A stretch of DNA of 64,000 nt, taken from positions 84,486,756-84,550,755 of the forward strand of contig CM060731.1 of NCBI GenBank assembly GCA_030704615.1, given 5' to 3'. The translations under genes and the position numbers were made by a program. Source of the stretch: Takakia lepidozioides. Taxonomy: Eukaryota; Streptophyta; Takakiopsida; Takakiales; Takakiaceae. Each line of letters starts with the position of its first letter. Positions within the stretch are counted from its first letter, which is position 1. Below are positions 1 through 10,937 of this stretch, one piece after another. The notes below the pieces were generated by a model, which was not told the DNA's origin, searched no databases, and worked only from the letters and a program-made list of their open reading frames with translations.

Positions 1-19
1 TGGGACACGACAGCTCTAA

Positions 20-418
20 GCATCCTACAACCGTTGGGGGAAACCGAAGAGGCGGCGACCTCCCTCAAAAGTGAACGAGACAAGGATGGGGAATGCACTT
101 CGGATGAACTGTACAATCCAGAGCTTGACAGAAGTGCCCCCCACCAGGATTCGGGCGTGTGTATCAGATGGCCACGTAGGCTCAGCTGTTCGCAATGAGG
201 TGTACACCATCACCATTTCAGAATTACCCACCTGCAATTGCACCGACTTCCAGATCATGGCGAACAAGGGGGCATCATACTGCCCTTGCAAGCATTTGTA
301 CTACGTGTACCTAAAGAGACTCCGTTGTAATTCCACAACTCATCACTTCATACATGCACCAGGGTTGAGCCCCCAGGAGGTTCACACTCTTCTGAATATG
401 GATCCAGGGGACCAGTGA
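20..418 (+). CDS. SWIM zinc-finger protein, 3' exon (partial gene)
   Basis: The reading frame is open from just after a stop at 17-19 to TGA at 416-418. Its first ATG is at 86, but the exon may begin with an upstream splice. The middle holds a SWIM-type zinc site: CNC, about 17 residues, then CKH, followed by a hydrophobic helix (LYYVYLKRL) and a short tail ending in LSPQEVHTLLN. This C-x-C...C-x-H spacing and the downstream helix are typical of SWIM domains, which bind DNA or proteins in MULE-type transposases and ZSWIM ubiquitin-ligase-like proteins. No transposase core or RING is visible, so the exact family is undecided. The rest of the gene lies left of the window. A diverged copy of the last codons and 3' flank is at 6241-6465. 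Confidence 0.6.
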   Translation, partial: ASYNRWGKPKRRRPPSKVNETRMGNALRMNCTIQSLTEVPPTRIRACVSDGHVGSAVRNEVYTITISELPTCNCTDFQIMANKGASYCPCKHLYYVYLKRLRCNSTTHHFIHAPGLSPQEVHTLLNMDPGDQ

Positions 419-664
419 GCTTGGCTTGCGGTCCAATAATGGTACGCCCATCCTTTTCGGATAGTAGAACTGTACTGCTGCCAGTACCTCAGACTCTGGC
501 CACAGAAAGGTCCGACATATGTCTTGCCTACCAGTAACCTGTTTTGCTCGAACTAAGATATTACTATATCGTTCACTTGTTTCCACGTGCATGTATTTGT
601 ATGTTGGAGGGTTCATGTTTTTCTGCTTTCCGAAAACTTGCTTTCCTCATTCGACCTCCGACAA

Positions 665-686
665 GGAAATGCGGCGCCGCATTTCC
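665..686. repeat. Perfect 22-bp palindrome
   Basis: The half-site GGAAATGCGGC is followed immediately by its exact reverse complement, with no loop. Related CCGCATTTCC words recur further right, so it may be the centre or end of a small repeat rather than a protein-binding site. Confidence 0.75.
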
Positions 687-997
687 AAGTATCGTCGTAG
701 GTACTGGTAGAGGCGGCCTTCGCCAACACCAAACCGCTCCGAAATTTCGCACGTGCGAACCCTAATGCGGCACCTTATTTCCCAGTTCAGTTGCAAACCT
801 TTCCCGCCGAATACCCGAAGAAGACAGAATTGTGAAGTACTGCAGACTCTATTGGTGCAGACTCCATTGGTTCAATCGCGGCAAAAGGGTCAGCTTCATT
901 CCAATGTTAAGGCATGTAAAACGCGCGGAATACTCTATACAGGCCAGTGCGACGTCCTTTTGCAGTGGTATACTGGATTTCCCGTTGCACGGTCACT

Positions 998-1258
998 TAT
1001 TTCCATGAGCGGATCTAAAAAACCATGAGCGGACTTGTTACTGACGACATATCTTCGCCGCATTACATGATCTGGAACGTCCAAAAACGGCAAGGTCAAT
1101 AAAAAAAAAACTATTATTTTAATACTTGTTTAATCTGCCGCATTTCCAAATTTGGAGGAGTCCGCTCATGAAATCCGCGTATCTTAGACTTCGGCTCACC
1201 GCTCATGCGGCTCATGCGGCTCATGGCTCATGGCTCATGGTTTCTGCTCATGAAATAG
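998..1258. repeat. MITE-like segment with imperfect terminal inverted repeats
   Basis: The left end reads TTATTTCCATGAGCGG and the right end is an imperfect reverse complement ending in CTCATGAAATAG. A second internal inverted pair (CATGAGCGGACT near 1025; AGTCCGCTCATG near 1158) sits inside. The right part repeats the 9-mer GCTCATGCG/GCTCATGG several times. Length, lack of coding and terminal inverted symmetry fit a small non-autonomous element. No clear target duplication was found, so this is tentative. Confidence 0.35.
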
Positions 1259-1277
1259 TAAACCTCATGCGAAGCGC

Positions 1278-2826
1278 ATGGAGGCTTTACAACAGCAGTT
1301 AGAAGTGTACAAACTCAGAGAGGAGCACACTCTCAGAGAACCACAAGCAACTTGGTGGATAACAGCCTTATGCAGGTCTGGTTAGCACAAGGGCCAGTGG
1401 AGGGCAAAGCACCACGAAAGCTCACCCAAAGCGAAATGAATGAGCTCAGACTGCAAGTGCAGAACATTGCCACAACTACTATAGACAATGTCTATAGTAG
1501 GATAGCAGAGTTACAGGAGGATGTAGACGGACTGCAGACTCAAGTGGAGGACCTCACTTCAAATATCGACAAAAGAGTCTATATCCCTCAGGAACAGCTA
1601 ATGGCTTCTTATTTACAAGCCAGAACTTTGGCTTTTCAGTCTTCACAGGAGGTGCAGGAGATGCCAATGATACAAGAGCCAGTACCACCAAACACCACAA
1701 CAAGTCACTGTACCAGTAGCTGAACTTGTTGTTACTACAACCACACACAGCCACCACAGCCTGAGGTATGGGCAATGCTGCTTTTAACCCACCTAAAACT
1801 CCAGCTGCAAAGGAGTACAGTAGGGCTATGATTATGCCCTTCAACCAAATTCCCATCATGTTGGATTTGGCTTGGAAAGAATTTAGTCCTCCATAGTCAT
1901 TCGCACATTACTACCAAATCATGCGTATTTGGCTGCCAGTGGCAACTAGAACTAAAGTTCTTCCGAACAATCGACATATTGAGGATCATCACTTTGCACA
2001 ATACTGGCATGAGGCAAGTACAATGTTGAAGGAATTAATTGCCTTCCAAGTTGTACATGGATTCATTTATACCAAGACCAAGGAGGTAGCAAGTATTGTC
2101 ATGGGATGCGGGTTATACTACGCTGCTTGTTTTCTGGTACGTTATCACATTGAGCAGCACAAGATGCAAGCGCGCTTTCTGAGTTATTCCAGTGGGGATC
2201 ATTGGGTTTTACCTTCAGTGCCACCTCATATGTACCTATATGAGGCAAAAGTTATGATGCAAAAGGATTCTCAAATTCGTTCATGGTTTCAAGCGGCCTG
2301 GAACAATTTGTCAACACAGAAATTCGGCATTGATGATATTTTTCTATAAGGGACATGTGGCATGGAAATACTTGCACGGTGCACAAGTAATTGGTACCCC
2401 ACTCACCTGGACAGACAAGGAACTCAGTGTCTTCACCAATTTTGCTGTTCAGCGTTTACAGCAAGTTGTAAAATATAAACTTCTAGACATGGTAGGACAC
2501 ATTGTATGCCCCAGAGGATTCCACAAAAAGTTCGACAATTAAAACACCTGAGAGGCGATGAGGATTCTGATACAACTGTTTCTTCAGGATTCTTTTGACA
2601 TGGGAGAAGACTATGCATTACAGATGGCAGAGAAGAAGCGACGGGGGTCTCCTATGCCTGAAAGGTTACCTCGATATCAGCCTCCAGAGGGCCTCACTTA
2701 TCCGGGTACTGTTCAAACATCTCCGTCAACCAGTGACAGACCTCGGGCTCGTACACACAGTCCGCCACGAAACTCTCAACGTCAGAAAGGTGCTCACTCA
2801 CAAAGGTTTGCTAATCGCAATCAGTA
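1278..2826 (+). pseudogene. Decayed member of an unrecognised gene family, copy A
   Basis: Coding-like sequence runs in several frames that follow each other: a helical, Gln/Glu-rich N-terminal part from ATG 1278 with a coiled-coil stretch (about 1352-1720), then MIMPFNQIPIML near 1830, a block up to 2349 with VMGCGLYY and DHWVLP, a frameshift near 2340 into GHVAWKYLHG ... WTDKEL, and a basic, Pro/Ser-rich tail ending at 2826 (SPPRNSQRQK). At least three frameshifts or stops interrupt it. I recognise no domain. The same order of blocks is found on the opposite strand at 8020-9130, so this is a genuine protein family present at least twice here. It could be a mobile-element protein (a Gag-like or accessory ORF) or a lineage-specific gene; the sequence does not decide. 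Confidence 0.55.
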
Positions 2827-3724
2827 AACCGTGAGGACACGGCTTTTTGAGAAGGGAAGGGGTAATGTTAGAGGACTGTCTGGGACTTAGACACTTATAC
2901 GGGATCTGTAGGGTACCCTTAATTTTTGCACAGACTGAGATCAACAGGAGCCTTAGGGTGACAGCAGCACACTGTAAAAGGGGGTTACACAGTCCATCAC
3001 ACACCCATAGCCCGTCACAGTCGTCACAGCCGACACAGCTAACACAGCCCGTCACAGTCGTCACAGCCGACACAGCCATCACAGCCCGTCATAGCCGACA
3101 CAGCCACACAGCCAGTCACAGCTCGACACAGCCAGTCACAGCCCGTCACAGTTTCACACAGCCAGTCACAGCTTGACACAGCTGTCACGACCATAGGGAA
3201 CAGAGAGCAGGATAGGGAACGACTGTGGGGAACAACACCTGCAATTGGAACATGTTAGTTCACGAACGACGGTTAGTGAGGGAAACGGTTAGAGCCACGA
3301 GTAGGAAGATAAAGGGAGAAGCAAGGACTGAGAAGGGGGATTATTCTTGGAAGCACGTCAGGGGGAGAACTTCTTGGTCAGGGAAGAGAGGGGATCGGGC
3401 GGAGAGCAAGAACGGAAGCAAGCATGGAGAGCACGGTGAAGGAGGAGAGATGATTAGCATATGCTTGTTATATGCAAAGCTGTAGTGATATTGAAAGCAG
3501 ATTAGAGACACAATGGCTTCGGCCTGATACCTGATAAATCATTATCTGATACTTATACGATACAATCACACTGTGTAGAGAGATTTGAGTGAAGCTGTGG
3601 AATGAATGGATGAGTTGAAGGAATCCGATAGATTGATGAAGCAAACTGATACTTAATTATCAATGGTAAGGTAGCTAACATGAATGTGGAAAGGGAAACA
3701 AATAGGAAACACCCCCATGATACA
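2827..3724. other. Gene-free stretch containing a minisatellite
   Basis: Apart from the CACAG-rich minisatellite described next, nothing is supported. The G/A-rich 3240-3480 part has an open frame of 86 codons with no domain or splice context. Confidence 0.5.
2985..3190. repeat. CACAG/GTCACAG minisatellite
   Basis: About 200 bp are built from variants of the words GTCACAGCC, GACACAGCC and CACAGCCAGTCACAGC, arranged in irregular higher-order units of about 15-33 bp. The tract gives long artefactual open frames on both strands. Confidence 0.85.
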
Positions 3725-5661
3725 CTAGCTGTAGGTCATGACTGATTGTTCTGAGCGGGCTGAGTACTTAGAGATTTCCAACTCTTCTATCTTGGAGTTT
3801 CCACCTCGGATAGCGAAGGGATGGGTGAGTAAAAACCGCGCGACACCCACCACCACCAGCGACAAGTCGTCGTCGACCTCCATGGGCTTCTGACTGGCCC
3901 CCACTGCCTCCTCATCATCGACGTTGACGTCATTGGGCTGAACTTCGTCGTCCCCATCGTCAACAACCACAAAGTAGTGGTGCTGGTCTTCGGTTGTTAC
4001 CCGACATACAAGTGCCCAATACCTCTTCCACGTGAAGCTCTGAAACCAGGTCTTTTTCCTCTGGTTCTGGAGTGGTAGGATGCATGGGGTCTGTGCAGGT
4101 CTGCTCCTTAGTTTGGTTTGAGAAACACTCAGATGGGCCCACCTCTCCCACCATAGCTTCAGAATTGAGTGGCCAAATGCCTGTAGTCTTGAAACCCTTT
4201 GCAATGTTGTGGGGGGTTAGCCCCTTCTTCAAGGCAAGTGAGACCCATTGGGCCAGATCTTCCTTGAGAGCTCCTCTCCCCTTATGAGCCATGGTCCATA
4301 CATCTCTGTACTTCCGGAAAGCTGTCTTGAATGGCTTGAACACAGCCACATCAAGAGGGTGGAGTGCATGGGAAGTGTGGGAAGGAAGTGTAATCACGTC
4401 CAGTCCTACTGATCTAGCTTGTTTGACAACATCTAGAGTGACATGCAAGTTATGACCATCCAAGATCAGCAAGTGCCTATTTGTGATTGAGATCTCATTG
4501 CCCATTGCCTTTGCTGATTCCAAGAAATGTAAGATCCATTCGTGAAATAATATTGTTGTCATCCATGCCTTCCTTTGCATTGCCATTGTAGCACCAGATT
4601 CGCATTTGTGAATGTAATTGCGATGAAATCTTTTACCTTTGAAAATGTAGAAGTTCGGAATATAACTTCGAGCAACGTTCATGCAGGTGAGGACACTCAA
4701 CCATTCGCATTGATCTGGCGTTATCGAATGGAAAGCTCTTGAACCAACCTTGGCAAGCACAATGGCACCTCCATTTCGCTCAGCTTGGGCCCCTGACTCG
4801 TCACAATTCCAGATCCTCTCAGCCCCATAGTTATGCTTGTTGTACATTTCTGTCAGTTCGCATAGAATGTTTGAACATTTTCAAGACATAGTCCCTTGGC
4901 CCTTCCACTCTCAAGTCCTTGAGCTACTCTTAGACTTAGGTGTGGATGTCTAGACCTGAACCATCTCACCCACCCCCAGCCAAGGATCCCTTTTGTGAAA
5001 GGTGTGAGCTGTTCTTGAGTAAATTCTGCTACCTTGAGACGGAGTTGGTCATGTCAAACCAATATCTTGCATTTTTTCAATGTATTTCACTAGTTTATCC
5101 TCCTCATTGGCATCTAGCGTTCCCTTGCTGCCTCTCTTTCTTGTCGTAGTAACTCCATACCAATGGTTTTGTAGACTAGTTGCAAGAACCCCAAACATCC
5201 GTGCCGCAGATCTGATGTCGTCCCCTCCATCAACAACTGCCATGGCTCCTTGGAGCTGCACATCAGTCCAGTTCCCGTTTTTATGTGGACGCGGTCCTCT
5301 TCTTGGCCGCCCCCCCTTCCTAGCAGGAACTTCTTCGTTACTCTCCACATTGAAATCAGATGGATCTGATGGTCCTTTTGTTGCATGTGTAGTTGTATCG
5401 ATCACCACTTCACTCTTTTGTAGATCCATGACGAGCTTGAAATTCAACATTGGAATCCTGCCCTTGGCCCCATTGATAATATTGATCACTCTCGTCTTCA
5501 GATTGACTGCCCTCATTTGTTGCATGTTCACAACGCTCATTGTATGCATGATCAGAGTCACTCGGATGGCTGCCAATCTCTACTCTGTTGTCACCCTCAT
5601 CAACTACCTCGGTGTCTGGCAGTAATCGGAAAGCTTGGGAAGGCCTAAAATCTTGGTCCAT
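3725..5661 (-). pseudogene. pogo/Tigger-type (Tc1-mariner superfamily) transposase, frameshifted
   Basis: Read on the minus strand from ATG at 5661. An acidic N-terminus leads to a psq/CENP-B-type helix-turn-helix (NWTDVQLQGAM ... RSAARMFGV, about 5115-5270), then a second DNA-binding region with KGILGWGWVRW, and a DDE_1 endonuclease core in 3960-4847: first Asp in NCDESG, second in LILDGHN, third in HPLDVAVF. A proline/acid-rich tail (VVVDDGDDEV) follows. The frame is broken about four times (near 5415, 5050, 4857 and 4000), each a small indel, while the amino-acid signal continues on both sides. It is therefore a recent but dead transposase that would cut and paste pogo elements at TA sites. 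I could not identify terminal inverted repeats. Confidence 0.85.
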
Positions 5662-6240
5662 GGCTACTGCAGCAAACACACGTCTCCCCTCTGAACTGAA
5701 TCCTAGCAACTAAACTAGCAACTAAGTCTGCACTTCACTTAAGTTTGCACTAAGCCTAAACTGATCCAGAAATCATCTCTAATCTACGCAGCCCCCTCAT
5801 GGATCGTGCACTGCAGTTAGCGAGATATGTGTATCGTAGTCCCTCATAGTTTTCAGCGCGAGTTTCAAATGGCCCCCTATGAATTTCAAATGGGCACCCT
5901 ATGAATTTGAATGTGAGCAGCCGCCCCACACTGAATGAAAATTACATCGCCGCAAATCTGACCCACTTGGGCTTTCATACAACGTTAATTAAGTTAAGAA
6001 CGTGTGTACACCAAATCCTCAGCTTTATTAAGATGCAGCCCTAATCAAGTTACACATGGTATAGTATTCTGTACGCGTATGGTCACGTAACAAATCTACA
6101 TGTACAGGAGGATGCCCATAAGTGCATCCAATTTAGCCCATTGGATGCAATGTCTCCATTTAAGGGGTGTATGAACCCACTTTACAGCCCAAAAATAGGG
6201 GTCCATTTCAAGACCTGCTCACATTTGGGTGTAACTACCT
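5662..6240. other. Gene-free flank
   Basis: No coding sequence, RNA or clear repeat is supported. A short local duplication (AATTTCAAATGG / GAATTTGAATG, 5865-5925) is the only structure noticed. Confidence 0.4.
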
Positions 6241-6465
6241 TACATGCACCAACGTTGAGCCCCAATGAGGTGCACAAGCTCCTCAACATGGATTCAGGGC
6301 ACCAGTGAGCTTGTTTTCCGGGGCTCAACGCAATGTTACGCTCTTCCTTTTCGAAGTCTCAGTTATAGTAAACTATACTGCTGCAAGTACCTCTGACTTT
6401 GGCAACAACCGTGCCCACAGAACTGTTTAAGTTATGTCTTGCCTGTACCAGTACCTATAAGATAG
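6241..6465 (+). pseudogene. Duplicated 3' end of the SWIM zinc-finger gene
   Basis: From 6241 the sequence matches 351 onward. The last 22 codons are recognisable (LSPNEVHKLLN against LSPQEVHTLLN), TGA is at 6306-6308, and the 3' flank stays alignable for about 150 bp beyond the stop (shared words include TATGTCTTGCCT and ACTGCTGC). The SWIM cysteine motif is absent upstream, so only the tail of the gene was duplicated or has survived. Similarity across both coding and 3' non-coding sequence points to a DNA-level duplication, not to convergent proteins. Confidence 0.65.
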
Positions 6466-8019
6466 GTACGACTAAAAATATTATCTTGTATGAAATCTAA
6501 TCTCCATACCATAAAAAAGATATACATATGAAATGGATTCAATCAAAACAATATATACGGTGCAATATATAGATGATAATGTCATAAAATTTTATCATTG
6601 TAATGATATCATATATTTATATATATACTCACATACACACAAATATTTAAAATAATAATAAGAGGGGCGATGGCGGAGCTCCGCGGCCCCCCCAACAGTC
6701 TCATCGTCTCTCTCCTTTGAGTTTGCATAGATTTCTTGTATTACGGCCTTCGATCTATGGCATCACTCAGCACCATTATGCCTCGTGGTTGAACGAGCTA
6801 CTTTTCATATAATTTTCAAGGGGATGTGGGAATTAAAATTCATCTTCGTGTGATTGCTTTATAGTTCATCCCCAACCTTCTTTCTCCCTCTTTCATCGCT
6901 TCTAATCATTCTGCATCCCTAACTGAAAGTACTAGAGCCGCCTCTAATTATTAGACAGCCCCCATCACGCTTCCAGCTTCCCGCCTCTCGCTTCGGTGAG
7001 TGACGGGGAGAGACTCCCCGTCACTCCTAATCTTCCTTCGGTTTAGCTCTAATCGCAGGATTTATCGGGCTGTTAAGCAAGTTTCCTCCCTTTGAGCTTT
7101 AGCTATCTCTGTTAACCGTTGGTTCGTGACTTAGACGAAATAGACCTCTAACAGCATAATCCATTTCCCAAAGACACTTGACAGAGGCTGTCCAATGGTA
7201 TGTCTGCAGATCGATTACCAAGTAATCATTAATGGCTGGTAAAACACTCGGGTTCCATGAATCAGTCTCCATGTTTATTATCTAAGTTGTTGGACTAGTC
7301 AGTACTCATCAGGGTCTTCGGCAAAACTGTATTGCTACAGTTGCGACTAAGTCCAATCTAAACATTCAGTACTTTATACAATCGCAGAGAAGATCCATTC
7401 AGAGATGATGCACATTCTCTCCACCTCACGTTCTCTCATCATACACATTCTCCATCTCACAATCACTCTACGCATAAGTACTTGGAAAAGCATGGCTTTA
7501 CTTCAGAGTCACCACATCATAGCATAAGTCGCTCTGATTCCACACTGATACACTGATACTTCCTAAGTTGCGTGTAGTCCTTTTCTACTATGCTCGAAAG
7601 AGCTGTTTACAGCCTGCGGTCGTTAATGACCATTGCCTAACTGCCTACGCAACCTAAATGGTTTGCCAGAAAAGTGGCCGTGGTCGTGGCTCGTGGTCGT
7701 GTGCCTTAGTGGTACACGGCCCACGGTCCCTCGCTACTCCTTCTACTAGTAAAGCCTATGCTACCGTGGCCGTGGGATATCATGGTTCACGGCCCACGAC
7801 TGCTACACTACCCACTATTGCTCCTCGTGGTAGTGTGTCCCATGCTTTGCTGCTGCTAAGTACCGAGCACTTAGCCCTTTCTGCCCTGTGGCCGGGTAGT
7901 CTGAAATTGATCACTACCCGCCATGTACCCTCGTAGCTTCAGCTACCCTGCCCTCGTGCACTGACACTTAGCCGTTATCATTTATCCCCCCCTTCCTTTG
8001 AAATTGTACTGTCCGCACA
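6466..8019. other. Gene-free stretch, AT-rich then mixed
   Basis: 6480-6660 is strongly AT-rich with TATATA runs. The remainder has a strong hairpin at 6997-7027. An open frame at 7658-7936 is rich in GTGG/CCAC words (for example CACGGCCCACG twice) and has no recognisable domain, so it is not called as a gene. Confidence 0.45.
6998..7026. repeat. Perfect 13-bp stem hairpin
   Basis: GAGTGACGGGGAG pairs exactly with CTCCCCGTCACTC across a 3-nt AGA loop. No T-run follows and no gene ends nearby, so a terminator role is not supported. It may be a repeat remnant. Confidence 0.8.
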
Positions 8020-9130
8020 TCAGTATCTGTGTTTGCCCTGTCTTTTCTGGGGGATGTAGGGTGGTGGCATGCCCTGTTGTTGGTTCGTCTGTTGGTTGAG
8101 GAGTGTCTCCCATGCTGGTGATGGTTTTGGGGGCAGCCTCTTGTTCCTGTTATCGTCGTTGTCTAGTGCCTCCTTTGGCTCCTGTATGGGCCAGCTCTCG
8201 TCATCGGGATGTTCTGATTTCCCTTCGTTGCGTACCATGTCTATCTTGGTGGAAGGAATCTCGCGGTAAGTGAGCAGCTCTTCCTTGGTCCAAGGCACAA
8301 TGTCTTCGGTTGCCCTGCTGCCCATTAACCAGTTAAGTGCATGCATCCCTATCTCCCTGAAGGGGTGGTCTCTGTCTAGTACCAACGGTGAGAAGTGGTC
8401 CTTCGCCTGGCGCCATGCTTCAACATATAGTGGTCTGTTTGCATATGTCGAGGTGCCCGAGACTCTTTCTGGTGGCTGGAATTTGGGTAATTCCCAGTGC
8501 GTATCCTTGTCAATGCTTTCATATCTCTGCCAGCTTGCATGCATTGTGACGAACATCCTGTACAAGTAGCTGTCAATATAAAAGCTTGGGCAGCCCATTA
8601 CCACATCTATTGCTGGGGTGGGATTAATCTTCAGCTGTCCCACTGCCCACATGTAAGCAACCAGCTCCTTGTATTTGAGGAGAGCTTAGCGCCAGAATTC
8701 GACCAATTATGCTCCTAACCATGTCTCCTCCTTGCCTAGTGGCCTCATCCTGTATCTCAAAGGTATGAGCGTTTGATTGAGCAGATGTAGTTGGCCTAAT
8801 GATTTGCACGGGTTTAAGGCCTTGAATACCTTTTCCAACATCTCAACAACCAACATGTAGCCCAGTGGTAAGGGCATATACCCTCTTACGAGTGGTTGTG
8901 GGTTCAAACCACCTTGTTGGTTGTTACAAAGGTGTCCACCTTCCTACCAGAAGGCAGTAGCCCTTCTGGATCAAGTGACACCATAAGTTTACGCTTGCTT
9001 CGGCAACGCGTCCACCTTTTTCTTTTTTTCTTTTTCTTTTCCAACATCTCCGGGATTTGCTGGGCTGGCATGATCATCATCTTAAAGTATTACTCTGAAT
9101 ACTTGAGCCATTCCCCGTCCTGTTTGCATG
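8020..9130 (-). pseudogene. Decayed member of the same unrecognised gene family, copy B (split by a SINE)
   Basis: The longest intact part is 210 codons (8020-8652, minus). Block by block it matches copy A at 1278-2826: MIMPAQQIPEML (about 9075-9040), FWR...KELVAYMW, VMGCPSFYID, THWELP...PP, GMHALNWLMG and WTKEELLTY, ending in a basic Pro/Gln-rich tail. In-frame stops occur just upstream of 8652 (after ETWLGA and EFWR). A SINE sits inside the coding sequence between QIPEMLEK and the following VFKALNP block. Similarity to copy A is moderate, so the two copies are old paralogues, not recent duplicates. Function unknown. Confidence 0.55.
8845..9035 (+). mobile_element. tRNA-derived SINE, family 1, copy 1, with 15-bp target duplication
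   Basis: The head is tRNA-like: a closing stem CAACCAACA/TGTTGGTTG, a D-arm GCCC/GGGC with the Pol III A-box word TAGCCCAGTGG, and a T-arm GTGG/CCAC around the B-box GGTTCAAACC. A shared body (GGCAGTAGCCCTTCTGG ... ACACCATAAG) and a T-rich tail follow. CTTTTCCAACATCTC is present exactly at 8830-8844 and again at 9036-9050, the target duplication expected from LINE-mediated retrotransposition. It lies inside the copy-B pseudogene. Confidence 0.85.
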
Positions 9131-9385
9131 GCATGATTTGAAAATCATCCACTGCTATCGAAGCTGATGCCACTAGAAAGAAAAGGGCCTATTGCCGTGG
9201 ACAAAAACTACACTGCACGGACGCAATCTCCACCCCATCCGACGGAAGAATCCTTGCTGGGTGACGACCATATGGTACGAATGTGCGATGAAAAGCTGCC
9301 AGATGAATGGTTTTGAGATGAATGAAAAAGGGAATGGATGAATGTTGGATGACTTTTGGATGAAAAATGAGCGACATGAATGAAC

Positions 9386-9960
9386 CATGGTGTGTGTGCA
9401 GGCTTGGGATTAAGGTGTCGTCAGCGACATCTTAATTCCCAGTACGAGCTGGCACATGACAACTCACGGAAAAACCAAAATCCCTGAAAAAATTCTCCCA
9501 AAAAAATTAATCAAAAAAATTTGAACCCAAAAAAATTTCAAGGCGAAGAAGCCTTGGCGGTAAGGCGGTGTGTGCACAGGTGGTGGGAATTAAGGTGTCA
9601 TCAACGACAACTTAATTCCCAGTACGGAAAAAAAAAAAAAAATTGCTGGGAATTAAGATGGCGTTGATGACACCTTAATCCCAAGCCCCTGCACACACAT
9701 GCTTACCGCTAAGGATTTTTTCCCTAGGTTGAATTGTCATGTGCCAACAGGGGCTTGGAATTAAGCTCGCATTGACGCCACCTTTATGCCTGTTTCCCTA
9801 CACATAAATGCTTATCGGTAAGGTTTTTTGGAATCATTTCTTTCTTTCATGGGTTGAATTGTCATGTGCTAACAGGGGCTGTCAATTAAGCTGGCGTTGA
9901 TGACAGCTTAATGCCTGTTTCCCTGCGTACATGCTGATCGATAAGGATAAATGTTGTAGC
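9386..9960. repeat. Cluster of fold-back (palindromic) repeats
   Basis: Five related modules of about 35-40 bp each form an imperfect hairpin of the type GGGATTAAGGTGTCG ... CGACATCTTAATTCCC (near 9401, 9585, 9638, 9755, 9880). The modules at 9390-9443 and 9638-9703 are also inverted copies of each other over about 60 bp, including flanking GTGTGTGCAGG. Later modules share a linker (TTGAATTGTCATGTGC, GCTTATCGGTAAGG). This suggests a fold-back/MITE family inserted repeatedly or amplified in place. Confidence 0.65.
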
Positions 9961-10903
9961 AGCCATCCATGGTTCATTCATCATGCCAATTTTTCATCCC
10001 GGGAGTCCAGGCCTCACAAGTTCTGGTTTTGCCCTGATCACATTCAACGTTGTGTGATGGGGACTTGTCGGGATTCAGTCATCACTAAGCCTCAAATTCC
10101 AGCTGTGTGGCCAGTGAAGGTGGGAACATGTCTGTCGAAGCAAGAAATTGAGATGCTGGAGGATGGCACCGTTTCGTCTTCCAAGAGGCCCAACTATCAT
10201 AATACCAGTTTCATGTCGGGGTTCGCAATCCGCATTCCCCCCACGTCCACCACATGAGAACGACTGGCCTACGAAACAAAATGGAAAAGTGGTACTGACA
10301 GAAATCTTTCTAACAATTATTTGAGCGGCACCATTCCACCTGAAATCGGGAATTTGTTCGCATTGTAGACCTTGTAAGTTTCAACTGTCCTGTGGATCGC
10401 CATCAAAGCCTTTCCACGTGTTTGTGATTTTGTGAGGGCTGCTAGCTGGGAGGCCAGGGATGATCTGAGGGTGGGAGGCTAGCAAGAAAGGGAAGGGGGG
10501 AGAGAGGGAACTGAGCTTCTGTAGGCCTTGTTCAAATGGTGGTTGTTATGTGATGCATATGGCCAGGGACCAACATAGCAACAACTTCAGTGGAAGCATT
10601 CCTACCACATTGGAGAACATCACAAATCTAAACTTGTTGTGAGTAATTTATAACCTTGTTGTCATTATTGCAGGTGCAAAGTATCTTACTATAACTCCAA
10701 TGACATTCATATTCTGGCAGTGGCATTGTTGGGGAAGAAGTATCAGGAACCATTTGGCTTTAACCCCTAAGCGTCCATTTGACCCGTTTTCAGCCGAATG
10801 TTTTGGTTTTTCGGCTCTGTTTTTCTCGGATTTTAACCGATTAACCTGATTTTTGGAGGGTAGGATGCCAGCCACATGGCAGTCAGGATTCCAACGCGTG
10901 ATT

Positions 10904-10937
<34 letters not shown>

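Larger units (their letters stand above)
419..1277. other. Non-coding stretch with palindrome and short inverted repeats
   Basis: No gene is supported here. The stretch holds a perfect 22-bp palindrome at 665-686, recurring CCGCATTTCCAA words (678 and 1134 regions) and many CTCATG / CATGAG words between 1004 and 1280, listed separately. Short open frames exist but lack domains or splice context. Confidence 0.5.

Noticed and set aside
2847-3176. 109-codon open frame over the CACAG minisatellite
   Set aside because: The open frame results from a simple repeat lacking stop codons.
2985-3190. CRISPR-like array
   Set aside because: Units are irregular, there are no unique spacers of constant length, no cas genes, and the host is eukaryotic.
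6998-7026. Rho-independent-type terminator
   Set aside because: No T-run, no upstream gene, and not relevant in a eukaryotic nuclear genome.
9931-10257. 108-codon open frame before the LRR exons
   Set aside because: No LRR pattern, signal peptide or splice phase linking it to the 72-bp exons.
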